Assembly: GCA_964507045.1 (NCBI GenBank)
Contig: CAZDOO010000001.1
Coordinates: 62,001-126,000, forward strand
Reading direction: 5' to 3'
DNA: 64,000 nt
Origin: UBA8199 sp964507045
Lineage (GTDB): Bacteria; Verrucomicrobiota; Verrucomicrobiia; Limisphaerales; UBA8199
Shown: one piece after another, positions 7,921-16,864 of the stretch
How positions within the stretch are numbered: the stretch's first letter is position 1
Layout: each line of letters starts with the position of its first letter
Made by a program: the position numbers and the translations under genes
The notes under the pieces: generated by a model
What the model was told of the DNA's origin: nothing
Databases searched by the model: none
Seen by the model: the letters and a program-made list of their open reading frames with translations, nothing else

Positions 7921-8910
7921 TCACTTGCCTGATACCCTGCCAAACAGAATCGCTGGTACCCATAGCCATGCACCGCAATACTCCTTCAGGCCATGCAAGG
8001 TCAGTCGCTCTCCACGCCTGATAGCCCTGGCCACTGACACGAGTGAGTGTGTGGTGACAAGTGCGGCTAAACCGACGCGTGCGAGCAGCAGTTGAATCAG
8101 GGTGCCGTGCTTCTTCACAAATTGCAGCGAAGCGACAATCCAATGCCGCAAATGGAATTCAGACACCTTGGCCCCCCCGCCCCCGTAATGCAGAATGGTC
8201 CAGCCCGGGTAATACACAACTCGCTCTCCGGCCTGCACGTAGCGCAGGCAGAGGTCCCGCTCCTCACATGTGAAGAAAAATTGCTCGTCGAACGGGCCGT
8301 GGCGGTTCCAAGCCCGGCGGTCTATCAGCAAGGCCGCGCCCACCAGAAACTCGACGTCGAGCGGGATCTCCGGTTGGACTGGCTCTGCCCGCGAAAGGCG
8401 CTTTGAGGACAACGCCAGGCTGAAGATCCCCTTGAGATAATCGGCAACACTATTGCGTAGCGCCCAGGTCCGCTGCACGCGGTTGTCGGCTCCGACCATC
8501 CTGGGGCCGAGAATCGCCACTCCTGTCCGGCGGGCATGCTCGAACGCCTCGTTCAGGTGGTCATCGAGGAATACCGTATCCGCGTTCAGCAACAGGAGGT
8601 AGTCTCCCCTGGATTGGCGGGCCCCGATGTTGTTGGCCGCGGCAAAACCCAGGTTCCGGTCGTTTTGAATGATGGTGGCGCCGGGCCACGCCTCGTTAAC
8701 CAGCGCAAGTGTGTCGTCGGCGGAACCGTTGTCTACGACAATCAATTCCGTGCGCAGTTCAGCACCGGCCTGCCTGAGAGATTCGAGGCATGCCGGGATG
8801 AATCGCGCGCTGTTGTAGGTCACCATTATCACGGACAGCGTACAATCCGCTTGCGGCGCGCTGCATGGTCCGGACGAGTGCGGCGTGGCTATGCGCGGAT
8901 CCTCTTCCAC
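7921..8910 (-). CDS. GT2-family glycosyltransferase (WbbL/rhamnosyltransferase-like)
   Basis: 329 residues. The N-terminal part has LSVIMVTYNSARFIPACLES and ELIVVDNGSADDTLALVN (VDNGS rather than VDDGS, typical of WbbL-type enzymes). These are followed by NLGFAAANNIGARQSRGDYL and LLNADTVFLDD, then a C-terminal HYGGGGAKVS element. These features match transferases of the rhamnosyltransferase-like GT2 branch. The start is GTG at 8910, and the gene overlaps the flippase 3' end by 22 nt, so translation is probably coupled. It likely adds one sugar of the repeat unit on the cytoplasmic face. Confidence 0.87.
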   Translation of the reverse strand: MEEDPRIATPHSSGPCSAPQADCTLSVIMVTYNSARFIPACLESLRQAGAELRTELIVVDNGSADDTLALVNEAWPGATIIQNDRNLGFAAANNIGARQSRGDYLLLLNADTVFLDDHLNEAFEHARRTGVAILGPRMVGADNRVQRTWALRNSVADYLKGIFSLALSSKRLSRAEPVQPEIPLDVEFLVGAALLIDRRAWNRHGPFDEQFFFTCEERDLCLRYVQAGERVVYYPGWTILHYGGGGAKVSEFHLRHWIVASLQFVKKHGTLIQLLLARVGLAALVTTHSLVSVARAIRRGERLTLHGLKEYCGAWLWVPAILFGRVSGK

Positions 8911-10409
8911 ACGGCCAGCAATTCAGCGGGTTTGACGTGCAGCGTGAAGGCCAGCCCGCAGTAGACCGAGGTGGCTGCCACGCCAGCGCTTATAAGGTTG
9001 AGAGCGGTGTGGCTGCTACCGAGCCAGCAAAGACACCCACGGCCTGCCAGGATTGCGACCAACCCCAGGAGGTATGGCGGCGCTATGCCCTTTAGAATGG
9101 GCCATGTCTTGATCTGGAGAACGCGGGGCGCGTAGTAGAACAAGTAGAAGCAAGCTTGCAGAGCAGTGTATATCAGCGTTGCCACGGCCACTCCCTGAAC
9201 ACCGCGCCGGGGACAGAGCACCCACACCAACACGACACCGGCAACCGAAGTGATCGCAACCCATTGGGTGAGTCGCCGCATCTGGCCAAGACCCAACAGC
9301 ACGGAGGCGACCGGGGCGAGCCAAAAGTTGATGCTGCTGGAGGCAAGCAGGAGGCTCATTTCAGGCGCCAGTCGGGCGTGCTGCCGGCCCACGTACAATG
9401 TCAACAATTCTGGTGCCGCGGCCACCGCGGCCGCGGTCAGGAGGCCGGTGGCGAGCCAGAAGTACTTTGTCAGGTTCACCACCACCCAGCTCAGGAACTG
9501 CTTGTCTCCGCCGGCGGCACGCCGGGAAATCGCCGGCACGAGGGCCGCCATGAGCGCTCCGGAAACCAACAGCATGAAATTCGGAAACTGCAAGATGATA
9601 CCGAGGTCGGCCACGGCTCCAATCGGATCCGGCGTAAGAAAACGTTGTTGGAGAATCACCGGCCTTAGTTGGGTGAACAGCAGTTGGAACAACCCGATGG
9701 AAACCAGCGCTAGCGCGTAGCCGACCACAGGGCGAAACGCCGCCCAGTCCCATCCCCCCAGCAAACTCTCCCGGATGGGGGCATGCCGATGCCAGCGCCA
9801 CGTTTTGATGGGCAGCAGGGCCACCCAGAGGCAGTAGTACAGGAACAGGTAGGCCGCTAGCCCCAACACCCCGGGCATCACAGCCACTGAGCAGACCAAA
9901 CCGAAATGCAGCACCTTCAGCAGGCTGTCCAGCTTTGCCTGCCAAGCAATCTCTTCCGCCCCATTGAGCAACTGGCTGACGTAATTCAGGAGAAACGTCA
10001 CCAGCATCCCGAACGCAGAGACCGACAGGAGCGCGCGGAACACTCCCCATTCCTCGAAACTTACTTTGGGAAAGAGCGGCCGTCCGGCCAACGCCAGCAG
10101 AAGCAAAACCGCCGCGGCCAGCATTCCCGCGCCGATCGCGAACAGCAAACCCGTCGAGACCGCACAGTTCAGCCGGTCGCGATCGCCTTGCGCCAGCCAT
10201 TCGGACACGTACTTGACCGCGCCTTGAGGCATGCTGAGTTCCATCAAGTGCAGCAAACCATTCACCGAGAGGGCGAGCGTCAGCAGCCCGTAGCCCTTGC
10301 GCCCAAAGCCGGCGATTAGCAGGGGCGTCGCCGCAAATGTCAACGCCGCCACCAAGACCTTGTTGGCCAGGGACCAGGCGTAATTGGCGGCTACTTTTCG
10401 TTCGGCCAT
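8889..10409 (-). CDS. Wzx-like polysaccharide flippase (MOP superfamily)
   Basis: 506 residues with about 12-14 hydrophobic helices spread over the whole length. The N-terminus NYAWSLANKVLVAALTFAAT followed by GRKGYGLLTLALSVNGLLHL is characteristic of O-antigen/teichoic-acid exporters of the MOP superfamily, which move undecaprenyl-PP-linked oligosaccharides across the inner membrane. ATG at 10409 is preceded by an A+T-rich 237-nt gap, so a new transcript may start here. Together with the polymerase-like gene downstream it indicates a Wzx/Wzy-dependent assembly route. Confidence 0.85.
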   Translation of the reverse strand: MAERKVAANYAWSLANKVLVAALTFAATPLLIAGFGRKGYGLLTLALSVNGLLHLMELSMPQGAVKYVSEWLAQGDRDRLNCAVSTGLLFAIGAGMLAAAVLLLLALAGRPLFPKVSFEEWGVFRALLSVSAFGMLVTFLLNYVSQLLNGAEEIAWQAKLDSLLKVLHFGLVCSVAVMPGVLGLAAYLFLYYCLWVALLPIKTWRWHRHAPIRESLLGGWDWAAFRPVVGYALALVSIGLFQLLFTQLRPVILQQRFLTPDPIGAVADLGIILQFPNFMLLVSGALMAALVPAISRRAAGGDKQFLSWVVVNLTKYFWLATGLLTAAAVAAAPELLTLYVGRQHARLAPEMSLLLASSSINFWLAPVASVLLGLGQMRRLTQWVAITSVAGVVLVWVLCPRRGVQGVAVATLIYTALQACFYLFYYAPRVLQIKTWPILKGIAPPYLLGLVAILAGRGCLCWLGSSHTALNLISAGVAATSVYCGLAFTLHVKPAELLAVWKRIRA

Positions 10410-10646
10410 CTATGCGATTATGATCGTTGCGTTTGTAGATCGGTGAGAAGGGGTGACAGCCACTCACTAGTGTGCCGTTCACGAATTAGGTGGACCAAGG
10501 CTAAACAGAAGAAAACGAGGTAACGAAGACAATTACTTTGTTTGCTTTGTTGTCTTCTTTGAGAACCAGACCACCTATTTGCTGAGCGCCACACTGGATT
10601 GGCCAGCCAAACGAAGCGCAATTTCATCCCTGCCGGGGACACTTGG
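10410..10646. other. Intergenic spacer with low-complexity tract
   Basis: The stretch between the flippase start and the 3' end of the acetyltransferase is more A+T-rich than the flanks. At 10501-10560 it contains a purine-rich quasi-repeat (gaaaacgaggtaacgaagac) followed by a pyrimidine-rich counterpart (tttgtttgctttgttgtctt), so an imperfect hairpin can form. No credible coding frame was seen. It could hold a promoter for the flippase-led part of the operon, but no clear -35/-10 pair was identified. Confidence 0.4.
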
Positions 10647-11312
10647 TCAGTGGGCTGACGCCAATCGGCGCAATATAACGTCCAGTGAGTCGGGTGAAAG
10701 GTCATGGTAGAGAACTTCCTGCATTTCTGCCACCAAGGCAGGAGTCAGGCGGGCGAAATCCACCGTCATCAGTTTCTCGACCATGCAATCCGGAAAGCGT
10801 TGGCGTAAGGGCTTGGCGGGATTGCCAACACAGATGGAGTACGCGGGAAGGTCGGTTGCTACCAGCGCCATTGCGCCAATCACTGCACCGCGTCCCACGG
10901 TTACACCGGACAAAACCGTGACACCATGCCCAAACCAGACGTCATCCCCGATGTGAATTGGCCCTTTTGAGAACCCTTCTGCACCGGAAGCCCCGAGCAG
11001 CATGCGCTTGAGCGGGTAGGTGCAGAATTTGCTTGTCGGTTTGTTGCCCGACAGGAGGAATGTCACATTCGCGGCAATCGAGCAAAAGTGCCCGATTTCC
11101 AGTCGCTCATTCGCCACGTCCCACTCGCGAATGCAAATGCTGCCATAGGTGAAGTTCCCGACCGAAACCTTCGAAGCGTCGAAGATATTGCCGGGGGTGG
11201 TGAAGTTGTGCGGATTGTGCCTTCGCCATTCTCGGCAGAATCGACGATAGGCCAGCGCGCCTGCCAGCCGCCTTGAAATGGCTCCAAGCGAAAACGGGAG
11301 ATGGGGTTTCAT
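10647..11312 (-). CDS. Hexapeptide-repeat acetyltransferase (CatB/Vat-like)
   Basis: 221 residues. The core is a left-handed beta helix: VSVGNFTYGSICIREWDVAN, IGHFCSIAANVTFLLSGNKP, IHIGDDVWFGHGVTVLSGVT, VGRGAVIGAMALVATDLPAY, then VGNPAKPLRQRF. The 'GDDVWFGHG' and 'GNPAK' segments are typical of the xenobiotic acetyltransferase branch, members of which often decorate surface glycans. The start ATG at 11312 overlaps the stop of the preceding FrhB-like gene (ATGA arrangement), so the two are translationally coupled. Acceptor unknown. Confidence 0.85.
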   Translation of the reverse strand: MKPHLPFSLGAISRRLAGALAYRRFCREWRRHNPHNFTTPGNIFDASKVSVGNFTYGSICIREWDVANERLEIGHFCSIAANVTFLLSGNKPTSKFCTYPLKRMLLGASGAEGFSKGPIHIGDDVWFGHGVTVLSGVTVGRGAVIGAMALVATDLPAYSICVGNPAKPLRQRFPDCMVEKLMTVDFARLTPALVAEMQEVLYHDLSPDSLDVILRRLASAH

Positions 11313-12529
11313 ACTCGGCAGATTCTGCTAAGCGTTTTACGGTAGTGGCGGAAGAACCGCACCACATACTTCGGACCTTCCTGCCACGGCGCTGCGTGCG
11401 CAAACCGCCACATTTTGGGATGGCTGACGTAACCCCGCGTCGCCAGCGCAAGCCGTCGCGCCAGAAAATAAGCTCTCTTGCCGTATTGATACGGTTGGAC
11501 GTGGCGGAGCGTTCTCAGGTCGAAAGCCTTGGTGACGAGCTTTCCCTCGTTGCACGCTTGTCGCAGGAATCTCCGGCCACGTTCCGTCCTCACCAGAATC
11601 AGGCTTTCACCCGGCTGCTCGTCAAACACCGGGCTTCCGTTCTTCGTTCGCCACGGATCCGCGCACACAATATCCGCAAAATTGCCCATGCCGTCCGGAC
11701 AAATCGCGCAGCGAAAGCTGATCCGCTGGCCGAGGAAATTGTTCCACGCCTCGTTGTAGGACAAAGAGACCGGCCGGCCGGTCTTGGCCGTGGCCGTCGC
11801 TCGACCGGGCCAGCCACGACCGCGATACCAGAAATCCTGGACGTCCTCGGGTTCCAGCCCCATGGACCGCACCAGCTCATCGGTGGCCCGGTAGCTTGGA
11901 ACGCCCGCGCAGGCGAAACTCAACATGCAGCTCACCTTCGCCACGAACTCCGGGCGAAGCCGCAAGAACTGCCGCAGCCCCGCCACATCACAAGGTTTGC
12001 CCACAAGAGCAACTTTGCCTGCCTCGCTCTGCAGGACCTGAATGATTTCGCGCAGCGGGCTGGAGGGCGCGTAGCGTGATCCGGCGCAGTCGCACACTTC
12101 CCGGGGTGTGCGCGTGATATAGGTGGTGTTCCGGAGTGGTGACTCTCTAGCGGCGCCGGTCTGAATCACCGCGTCCGCCTGTCCGCTCTCCAGGAGTGAG
12201 CAAAGCAGTGCGCTGAGTGCTCCACCGGAACTGGCCTTCCACCGAAGCTGCTCGTCGGCGGCATGGCCTGCGTGCGACTCGAGAACCCTGCCCCAAACGG
12301 GGTGTGCACGGGGCGCACGCGCAGGACGAAGAATAATGCCTGGACAGGACTGGCGGATTTCGTGCCACCCGGCCCCCGGTTCTCCAACCAGCCTTGGCCG
12401 CAAGAACCCCTGTGCATCCTCAGTCAGACGAATGTGCTGGCGGCCAGCCAGGCTTTCGCACAGGCCGCAACCCATGCAAAGCTGGTTTGTCACAATGTCA
12501 CGGACATCCCTAAAGCGGCGGCCGAACAT
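11309..12529 (-). CDS. FrhB-like iron-sulfur flavoprotein of polysaccharide cluster
   Basis: 406 residues. A ferredoxin-like motif lies at the N-terminus (Cys18-x2-Cys21-x2-Cys24 in NQLCMGCGLCESL, with a further Cys near 62 in RQSCPG). It is followed by the coenzyme F420 hydrogenase/dehydrogenase beta-subunit type N- and C-domains (SSGGALSALLCSLLE, GKPCDVAGLRQFL, RCAICPDGMGNFADIVCADP). Homologues of this architecture are commonly found beside polysaccharide pyruvyltransferases in exopolysaccharide loci, as here, where the pyruvyltransferase-like gene is 6 nt upstream. The reaction in such clusters is not settled; F420 dependence should not be assumed. Confidence 0.82.
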   Translation of the reverse strand: MFGRRFRDVRDIVTNQLCMGCGLCESLAGRQHIRLTEDAQGFLRPRLVGEPGAGWHEIRQSCPGIILRPARAPRAHPVWGRVLESHAGHAADEQLRWKASSGGALSALLCSLLESGQADAVIQTGAARESPLRNTTYITRTPREVCDCAGSRYAPSSPLREIIQVLQSEAGKVALVGKPCDVAGLRQFLRLRPEFVAKVSCMLSFACAGVPSYRATDELVRSMGLEPEDVQDFWYRGRGWPGRATATAKTGRPVSLSYNEAWNNFLGQRISFRCAICPDGMGNFADIVCADPWRTKNGSPVFDEQPGESLILVRTERGRRFLRQACNEGKLVTKAFDLRTLRHVQPYQYGKRAYFLARRLALATRGYVSHPKMWRFAHAAPWQEGPKYVVRFFRHYRKTLSRICRV

Positions 12530-12535
12530 ATCAGG

Positions 12536-13753
12536 CTAAGTCGTGGCGACCTGGCGGACAGCCAGGGCCAGGTTTGCGACGAGCTCGCGCTCAAGCCTCT
12601 GGAGCTTCTGCCTGGCGAGCGCCAGTTCGGCCCGAAGTTCGTGACGGCGCTCAAAAGCGCGAGCGATGACCGCTAACACCTCGTCTAGCGACTGTTCCGT
12701 GGCGTCGGCAACTGTGTCATAGCTCAACGCGCCCTTAAACAGGCCGCGAAACTTGCGGCTGTAGGCGACGGGCACAGTCGGCACGCCCGAGGAGTAGCCC
12801 GCGACGCAGCAGTGCATGCGCGATCCTACCAAAAAATCCAATCCTGAGATCCAGGACTTGGCCTCCACCGGCGTTAGAAAGTAGGGGCCCAATACGCATC
12901 CGGACGAAAGAGCAAGCTGTTTGCACACCGCGTAGTCATCCTCAATCGGGTAGTAATACGGAGCGCAGAGAACGTGGCTGATGAGTTCAACGGTTGTGCC
13001 CGGTCTGGACTGAAACCAGGCAATCAGGCGCCGGATGAACTCCTGATAGTCGAAACGCAAGTTGAACATGTTCTTGCGGTCGTAGCCCCCATTCCACAGG
13101 AGCCCTGAGACATTGATGCCCACCCGGATGCTTTCGTTGCCTGCCTTGCTGGCCGGTGGGTAGTCTAGAAACAGGGCCATGTCCACCGACTCGAAATGCC
13201 TGATGCGCCCGCCCATCTTGCGCACGCAGTCGGCACTCTCGGGATCGCGAGTGAAGACGGCGCTTGCTGCAGCAAGCAACCGGCCCGCCGCACGTCGTGC
13301 GGACTGCGTGGCGAAGGGGCCGATCGTCTGGGGGAGAAAGACAAAGGGCTTCCCCGAACGGACTGCGCGACGGAGGAACCTGCACATCCCATGAAAACGC
13401 CTCGTTCCGTAAAGGTCCGTGAAACTATCCCCGGCGACGCTTGCCAGATATAGATCGAATTCCCTGAACAGGCGGCGTTGGTGCCAATAGCGCCCCGCAA
13501 GCAGCGATGCCAATTGTGGGCGCAGTTGACGGTAAGAGACGTCGTATTGTCCCAGCGCCGCAGGGATGTCCCAAGCGGGTGTATATTCGAGCAAATTATG
13601 CTGGATGGCGACGCCGGCCTGCCGACCCGCAGCCTCGACCAGCTTGATGGCGGAATAGGTCAAGGCATTGATGCCCATGTTGCCGCGGAAGATTCCCCCG
13701 CCAAGGTGCGCAACGCGCACTGGCAAACGTCTACTATGGGTCAGAGGGGGCAT
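12536..13753 (-). CDS. Polysaccharide pyruvyl transferase family protein
   Basis: 405 residues. N-terminal HLGGGIFRGNMGINALTYSA and central FVFLPQTIGPFATQSARRA (about 150-170), FTRDPESADCVRKMG and a C-terminal SRMHCCVAGYSSGVPTVPVAYSRK are the usual conserved blocks of the PS_pyruv_trans/CsaB family. The family transfers pyruvyl from phosphoenolpyruvate to form ketals on sugars, though many homologues have other or unknown roles. It lies upstream of, and nearly touching, the FrhB-like gene, a recurrent pairing. ATG at 13753. Confidence 0.85.
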   Translation of the reverse strand: MPPLTHSRRLPVRVAHLGGGIFRGNMGINALTYSAIKLVEAAGRQAGVAIQHNLLEYTPAWDIPAALGQYDVSYRQLRPQLASLLAGRYWHQRRLFREFDLYLASVAGDSFTDLYGTRRFHGMCRFLRRAVRSGKPFVFLPQTIGPFATQSARRAAGRLLAAASAVFTRDPESADCVRKMGGRIRHFESVDMALFLDYPPASKAGNESIRVGINVSGLLWNGGYDRKNMFNLRFDYQEFIRRLIAWFQSRPGTTVELISHVLCAPYYYPIEDDYAVCKQLALSSGCVLGPYFLTPVEAKSWISGLDFLVGSRMHCCVAGYSSGVPTVPVAYSRKFRGLFKGALSYDTVADATEQSLDEVLAVIARAFERRHELRAELALARQKLQRLERELVANLALAVRQVATT

Positions 13754-13780
13754 GCCGGCATTCCGACAGGTGACGCCAGA

Positions 13781-14695
13781 TTATGGAGCAGGGGCCAGGA
13801 CAGCGCGGAAGCCGCGCCCCACATAGCGTTCAGTTGGCTCGCCAAACCCTCGCGCCCAGGAGGCAAAGCTGATCTGCATGGTCTGAATGAAGGATCCACC
13901 GCGATAGACACGCCGTGTGTCACCCTTGCTGTAAGAATCTTCACACCATTCCCAGACGTTGCCGCTCAGGTCGAAAAGACCGGCAGAAGTTGGCCGGAAC
14001 GAGCCAACGGGCGCGGTGACGGCGTAGGAATCCACATGCAACTCCTCAGGGTAATTGCCAAAGCCTTGAGGCGGTGGCCAGCTCTTGCCCCACGGGTAAC
14101 CGGCATCGGCAGCTAGCCTTTCATGAACGTTCGCCCTGCCCACCCTTTGGGCGTGCGCCAGCACCCCCAAGCCCGCTGTTTTGTGTCTTTCTGAAGGGGT
14201 TGCTCCACCCTCCTTCGGGATCCCAAGGGCCGAACTCCATTCAGAGTCCGCGGGCAGCCGGTAAGCCGCGCTAGTTTCAATCAGGCCCGCCTTGCGCTCC
14301 TTTTCGGTAAGCCAAGCGCAGAAGGCTTTGGCGTCATCCCAACTGAGGCCGGTCGCGGGGTGCGTTGGACCTTGCTCGAAGCCCGGATTCTTCCATGTGT
14401 GGCCATTCTGAACCCAGCCGCCGTCCTTCAGCGAGAATACGTCCTGGGTGGCGTCGTAGCCGGTGGCGTTGACGAACGCTTCGAAGTCCTGCACCCGCGT
14501 TTCCCAGATGCAGAACTGCACTTTCGTTCCAGGGACGGGAACGAAGATCATGCCGAGGCTGTTGGTGTAGGGGAGGGAAGGGGAGTCGAGGGGCGAGGGG
14601 CGAGGGTCGAGGGTCGAGGGGGCGGAGGGGCGGCAACTGGTAGTGAGGAGAACCACCAAGCAGGTCAGGAAGATTGAACATCGAACATCCAACAT
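13781..14695 (-). CDS. SUMF1/FGE-domain lipoprotein
   Basis: 304 residues. A lipoprotein signal ends LVVLLTTSC with Cys21 as the lipidated residue. It is followed by a short Pro/Ser/Asp/Leu-rich stretch (about 22-42), then a full formylglycine-generating-enzyme-type domain: NSLGMIFVPVPGTK, WDDAKAFCAWL, YRLPADSEWSSALG, GLFDLSGNVWEWCEDSY and RVYRGGSF. The two Cys used for catalysis by true sulfatase-activating FGEs are not obvious, so it may be a structural or ligand-binding SUMF1 protein. The N-terminus is written by repeat-like DNA (gaacatccaacatcgaac), so the start ATG at 14695 is plausible but unusual. No sulfatase gene is seen in the window. Confidence 0.8.
   Translation of the reverse strand: MLDVRCSIFLTCLVVLLTTSCRPSAPSTLDPRPSPLDSPSLPYTNSLGMIFVPVPGTKVQFCIWETRVQDFEAFVNATGYDATQDVFSLKDGGWVQNGHTWKNPGFEQGPTHPATGLSWDDAKAFCAWLTEKERKAGLIETSAAYRLPADSEWSSALGIPKEGGATPSERHKTAGLGVLAHAQRVGRANVHERLAADAGYPWGKSWPPPQGFGNYPEELHVDSYAVTAPVGSFRPTSAGLFDLSGNVWEWCEDSYSKGDTRRVYRGGSFIQTMQISFASWARGFGEPTERYVGRGFRAVLAPAP
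14570..14645. repeat. Low-complexity quasi-repeat inside the FGE-like gene
   Basis: Tandem-like runs of gagggtcgagggtcgag and related 7-8 nt words lie between the signal peptide and the SUMF1 domain and encode the linker rich in Pro, Ser, Asp and Leu (TLDPRPSPLDSPSLP). The reading frame is kept. Confidence 0.7.
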
Positions 14696-14945
14696 CGAAC
14701 TTCGAACCTTGAAGGGGAACTGCGGGAACCTCGGACTACGGACTGCTGACGACGAGACGACTGACTACTGACTACGGACGACGCAAAACGCTGAAAAGCT
14801 GAAACTTATGAAGAAACGCTGACATGCTGACATGCTGAAAGCGGGGCGGGGGGCATGGGCGAAAGCTCAAAAAACGGCTAAAGGTTGAAACTTAAACAGG
14901 CAAACTCTGACAAACTGAAATGCTGGAATCCTAACCAATTGCCGA
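14650..14945. repeat. Quasi-repeat tract between FGE-like gene and epimerase gene
   Basis: From the start region of the FGE-like gene onward the DNA is made of loosely repeated short words: gaacatcgaacatccaacat, gactgactactgactacgga, cgctgacatgctgacatgctg and gctgaaacttaaac. No coding frame is seen after 14700. The tract covers the 285-nt gap between the two genes and also supplies the first codons and probably the upstream region of the FGE-like gene. Confidence 0.7.
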
Positions 14946-14980
14946 CGATGCATAGCGCAAGTGCTGGCTGACAGGCGTGG

Positions 14981-16036
14981 TCAGTGCCGCGATGGGATTG
15001 TTCTCCGATGGTGGTTATGAACATAGGCTGCCAACGTTTCTCGAATTCCGATTTCTACCGGGTGGGCGGGCGCGTAGCCCAATAGCTCTTTCGCCTTGGA
15101 GATGTCGGCCAGGGAGTGCTGGATATCACCGGCCCGAGCGGGACGGTGCTCGGGGACAAAGCTACGCAAGTGGGGGAATTCGTCCACTAGTCCACGACGA
15201 ATGAGTTCAAACAGTTGGCTCAGAGTAGTGCGCGCGCCGAGCGCCACGTTATAGACCTGATTTGTCGCGACTGAGTTGGCACAGGTTGCCGCCAGGATGT
15301 TGGCCTGGACGACGTTAGCCACATAACAAAAATCCCGGCTGGTGGTCCCGTCGCCATTGATTACGACCGGGTGGTTGTCAATCATGGCGCTGATCCACAG
15401 AGGAATCACTGCCGCGTAAGGCCCCGCCGGGTTCTGCCTGGGACCGAAGACGTTAAAATAGCGAAGCCCAACACTTTCAATGCCGTAGGCGCGAGCAAAT
15501 ACGTCCGCATACAGCTCGATTGCTTGCTTCGTGGCCGCATAAGGCGAGAGCGCCCGGCCGGTTCGGTCTTCGACCTTGGGCAACTCGGCTGAGTCGCCGT
15601 ACACGGAGCTGCTGGAGGCGTAGACCAGTCGCCGGACTCGCTGGCCTCGAACTGCGATGAGCATGTTAATGAAGCCGGTGACGTTGGCCTCGTGGCTGGC
15701 CAGGGGGTCTTTGAGGGAGCGGGGCACGGAGCCTAAGCCGGCCTGGTGCAGGACGAAATCGGCGCCTTCACAGGCCCGGTGACAGTCAGCGGGACAGATG
15801 ACGTCGCCTTCGATGAAGGTAAAGCGCGAGTATTGATCGGGGGAGACGAGCTGTCGGACCTGGTCAAGGTTCTCCCGCCTGCCGGTGGCGAAGTTGTCGA
15901 GGCCGATGACGCGCTGGTTGAGGGAGAGCAGGGATTGGACGAGGTGAGACCCTATGAACCCAGCGGCGCCTGTTACCAGCCAGGTTCGGGGGCTGGAAAT
16001 CAGTCCCTCGCAGGTCAGTTCAAAACGGGTTGCCAT
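14981..16036 (-). CDS. UDP-N-acetylglucosamine/hexose 4-epimerase-like (WbpP type)
   Basis: 351 residues of the extended short-chain dehydrogenase family. NAD-binding TGAAGFIGSHLVQSLL lies near residues 22-37 and the catalytic YxxxK is in LSPYAATKQAIE. Others are LVYASSSSVYGDS (Ser/Thr of the triad) and VGLRYFNVFGPRQNPAGPYA, which is typical of WbpP-like UDP-HexNAc epimerases. It interconverts UDP-GlcNAc/UDP-GalNAc or related uronic acids to supply the cluster's transferases. The N-terminal 15 residues are extra to the usual start. ATG at 16036. Confidence 0.87.
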   Translation of the reverse strand: MATRFELTCEGLISSPRTWLVTGAAGFIGSHLVQSLLSLNQRVIGLDNFATGRRENLDQVRQLVSPDQYSRFTFIEGDVICPADCHRACEGADFVLHQAGLGSVPRSLKDPLASHEANVTGFINMLIAVRGQRVRRLVYASSSSVYGDSAELPKVEDRTGRALSPYAATKQAIELYADVFARAYGIESVGLRYFNVFGPRQNPAGPYAAVIPLWISAMIDNHPVVINGDGTTSRDFCYVANVVQANILAATCANSVATNQVYNVALGARTTLSQLFELIRRGLVDEFPHLRSFVPEHRPARAGDIQHSLADISKAKELLGYAPAHPVEIGIRETLAAYVHNHHRRTIPSRH

Positions 16037-16295
16037 AGGGTTGATGATTAGAGGACCAATCAGCAGTCAAGCCGGAGGTGGGACGGGAAGACGTTCTGAA
16101 ATGCTGAGATCAAGAGTGGTTGGGGCAAAGCTCCGCCCCGTCAATTCGCAACGCGCCTTGCGGCGCGCCGATTAACGCCCTGACCGGCATATTCGTGTTG
16201 TCGCTGGCGCCTGCCATTGCCGGCTTTCCAGTGGCACGGTTGTTCCCCGCCGCGTGCCCGGCGACCCGCTCTGACTTCCGAAATCCTGCTCGCGC

Positions 16296-16829
16296 CTAGC
16301 TGCCCAGGATCTTCAACACAACGGGCAATACCCTGCGCGTCTTCTTGCCCCAGCTCTCAAGCATGCCCACGCGTGCGCGGACCAGTTCTCTCTCTTCGGG
16401 AGGCAGATCCTGGACCAAGGCGGCCATATGCTCAATCCGGTCGAGGCTGCCGTCGAGGTGAGTCAGGATCTGGTCCCGCAAAAAACGCGTAGCCAGGTTG
16501 CGGAGTTGGGCCACGGCTTCGTAATGGGCTGCCCGCTGGCCGGCCACATAGACGAGCTTGACCGCTCCCAGGTTGCGCAAGAAGCGAAGGCCCTGGCTGG
16601 TCGAGCCTTTGCTCATATTCAAGCGCTCCATCACTTCCTCCATGGACAGGGCGCGGGCGGCGACGAAGAGCAGGCCATAGATCTCGGCGACTGACTTGGG
16701 CTGGCCCAAGATGTGGGAGAACTGGACAAACAGGTCAATGATCTCGACTTCCAGCGCGTTCAGGGACTTCGGAGGTGGGCGTAAGTTGCGGTCTTCGAGG
16801 GGACCGGCTTCTAGAGTGGCCGAGCGCAT
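16296..16829 (-). CDS. GbsR/MarR-type transcriptional regulator
   Basis: 177 residues. The central winged helix-turn-helix reads LGQPKSVAEIYGLLFVAARA, LSMEEVMERLNMSKGSTSQG and LRFLRNLGAVKLVYVAGQRA, matching GbsR-family MarR proteins, followed by a helical C-terminal dimerisation region. It is the first gene of the minus-strand polysaccharide block and has its own likely promoter directly upstream, with an inverted repeat overlapping the -35. It may therefore control itself and the downstream cluster. The ligand is unknown. Confidence 0.85.
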   Translation of the reverse strand: MRSATLEAGPLEDRNLRPPPKSLNALEVEIIDLFVQFSHILGQPKSVAEIYGLLFVAARALSMEEVMERLNMSKGSTSQGLRFLRNLGAVKLVYVAGQRAAHYEAVAQLRNLATRFLRDQILTHLDGSLDRIEHMAALVQDLPPEERELVRARVGMLESWGKKTRRVLPVVLKILGS

Positions 16830-16836
16830 GGAGGCA

Positions 16837-16864
16837 ATTATGCCAAACGGCTCTGATTGTTCAA
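16837..16864 (-). promoter_or_regulatory. Candidate sigma70-type promoter of the GbsR-like gene
   Basis: On the minus strand a TTGAAC (16859-16864) is followed after 16 nt by CATAAT (16837-16842), leaving only 7 nt to the ATG at 16829. If real, the transcript would be leaderless or nearly so. The spacing and hexamers are near consensus but not experimentally supported. Confidence 0.45.

Noticed and set aside
10501..10560. Small gene or terminator in the gap before the flippase gene
   Set aside because: Frames there are short and low-complexity; the apparent hairpin is imperfect and made of simple sequence.
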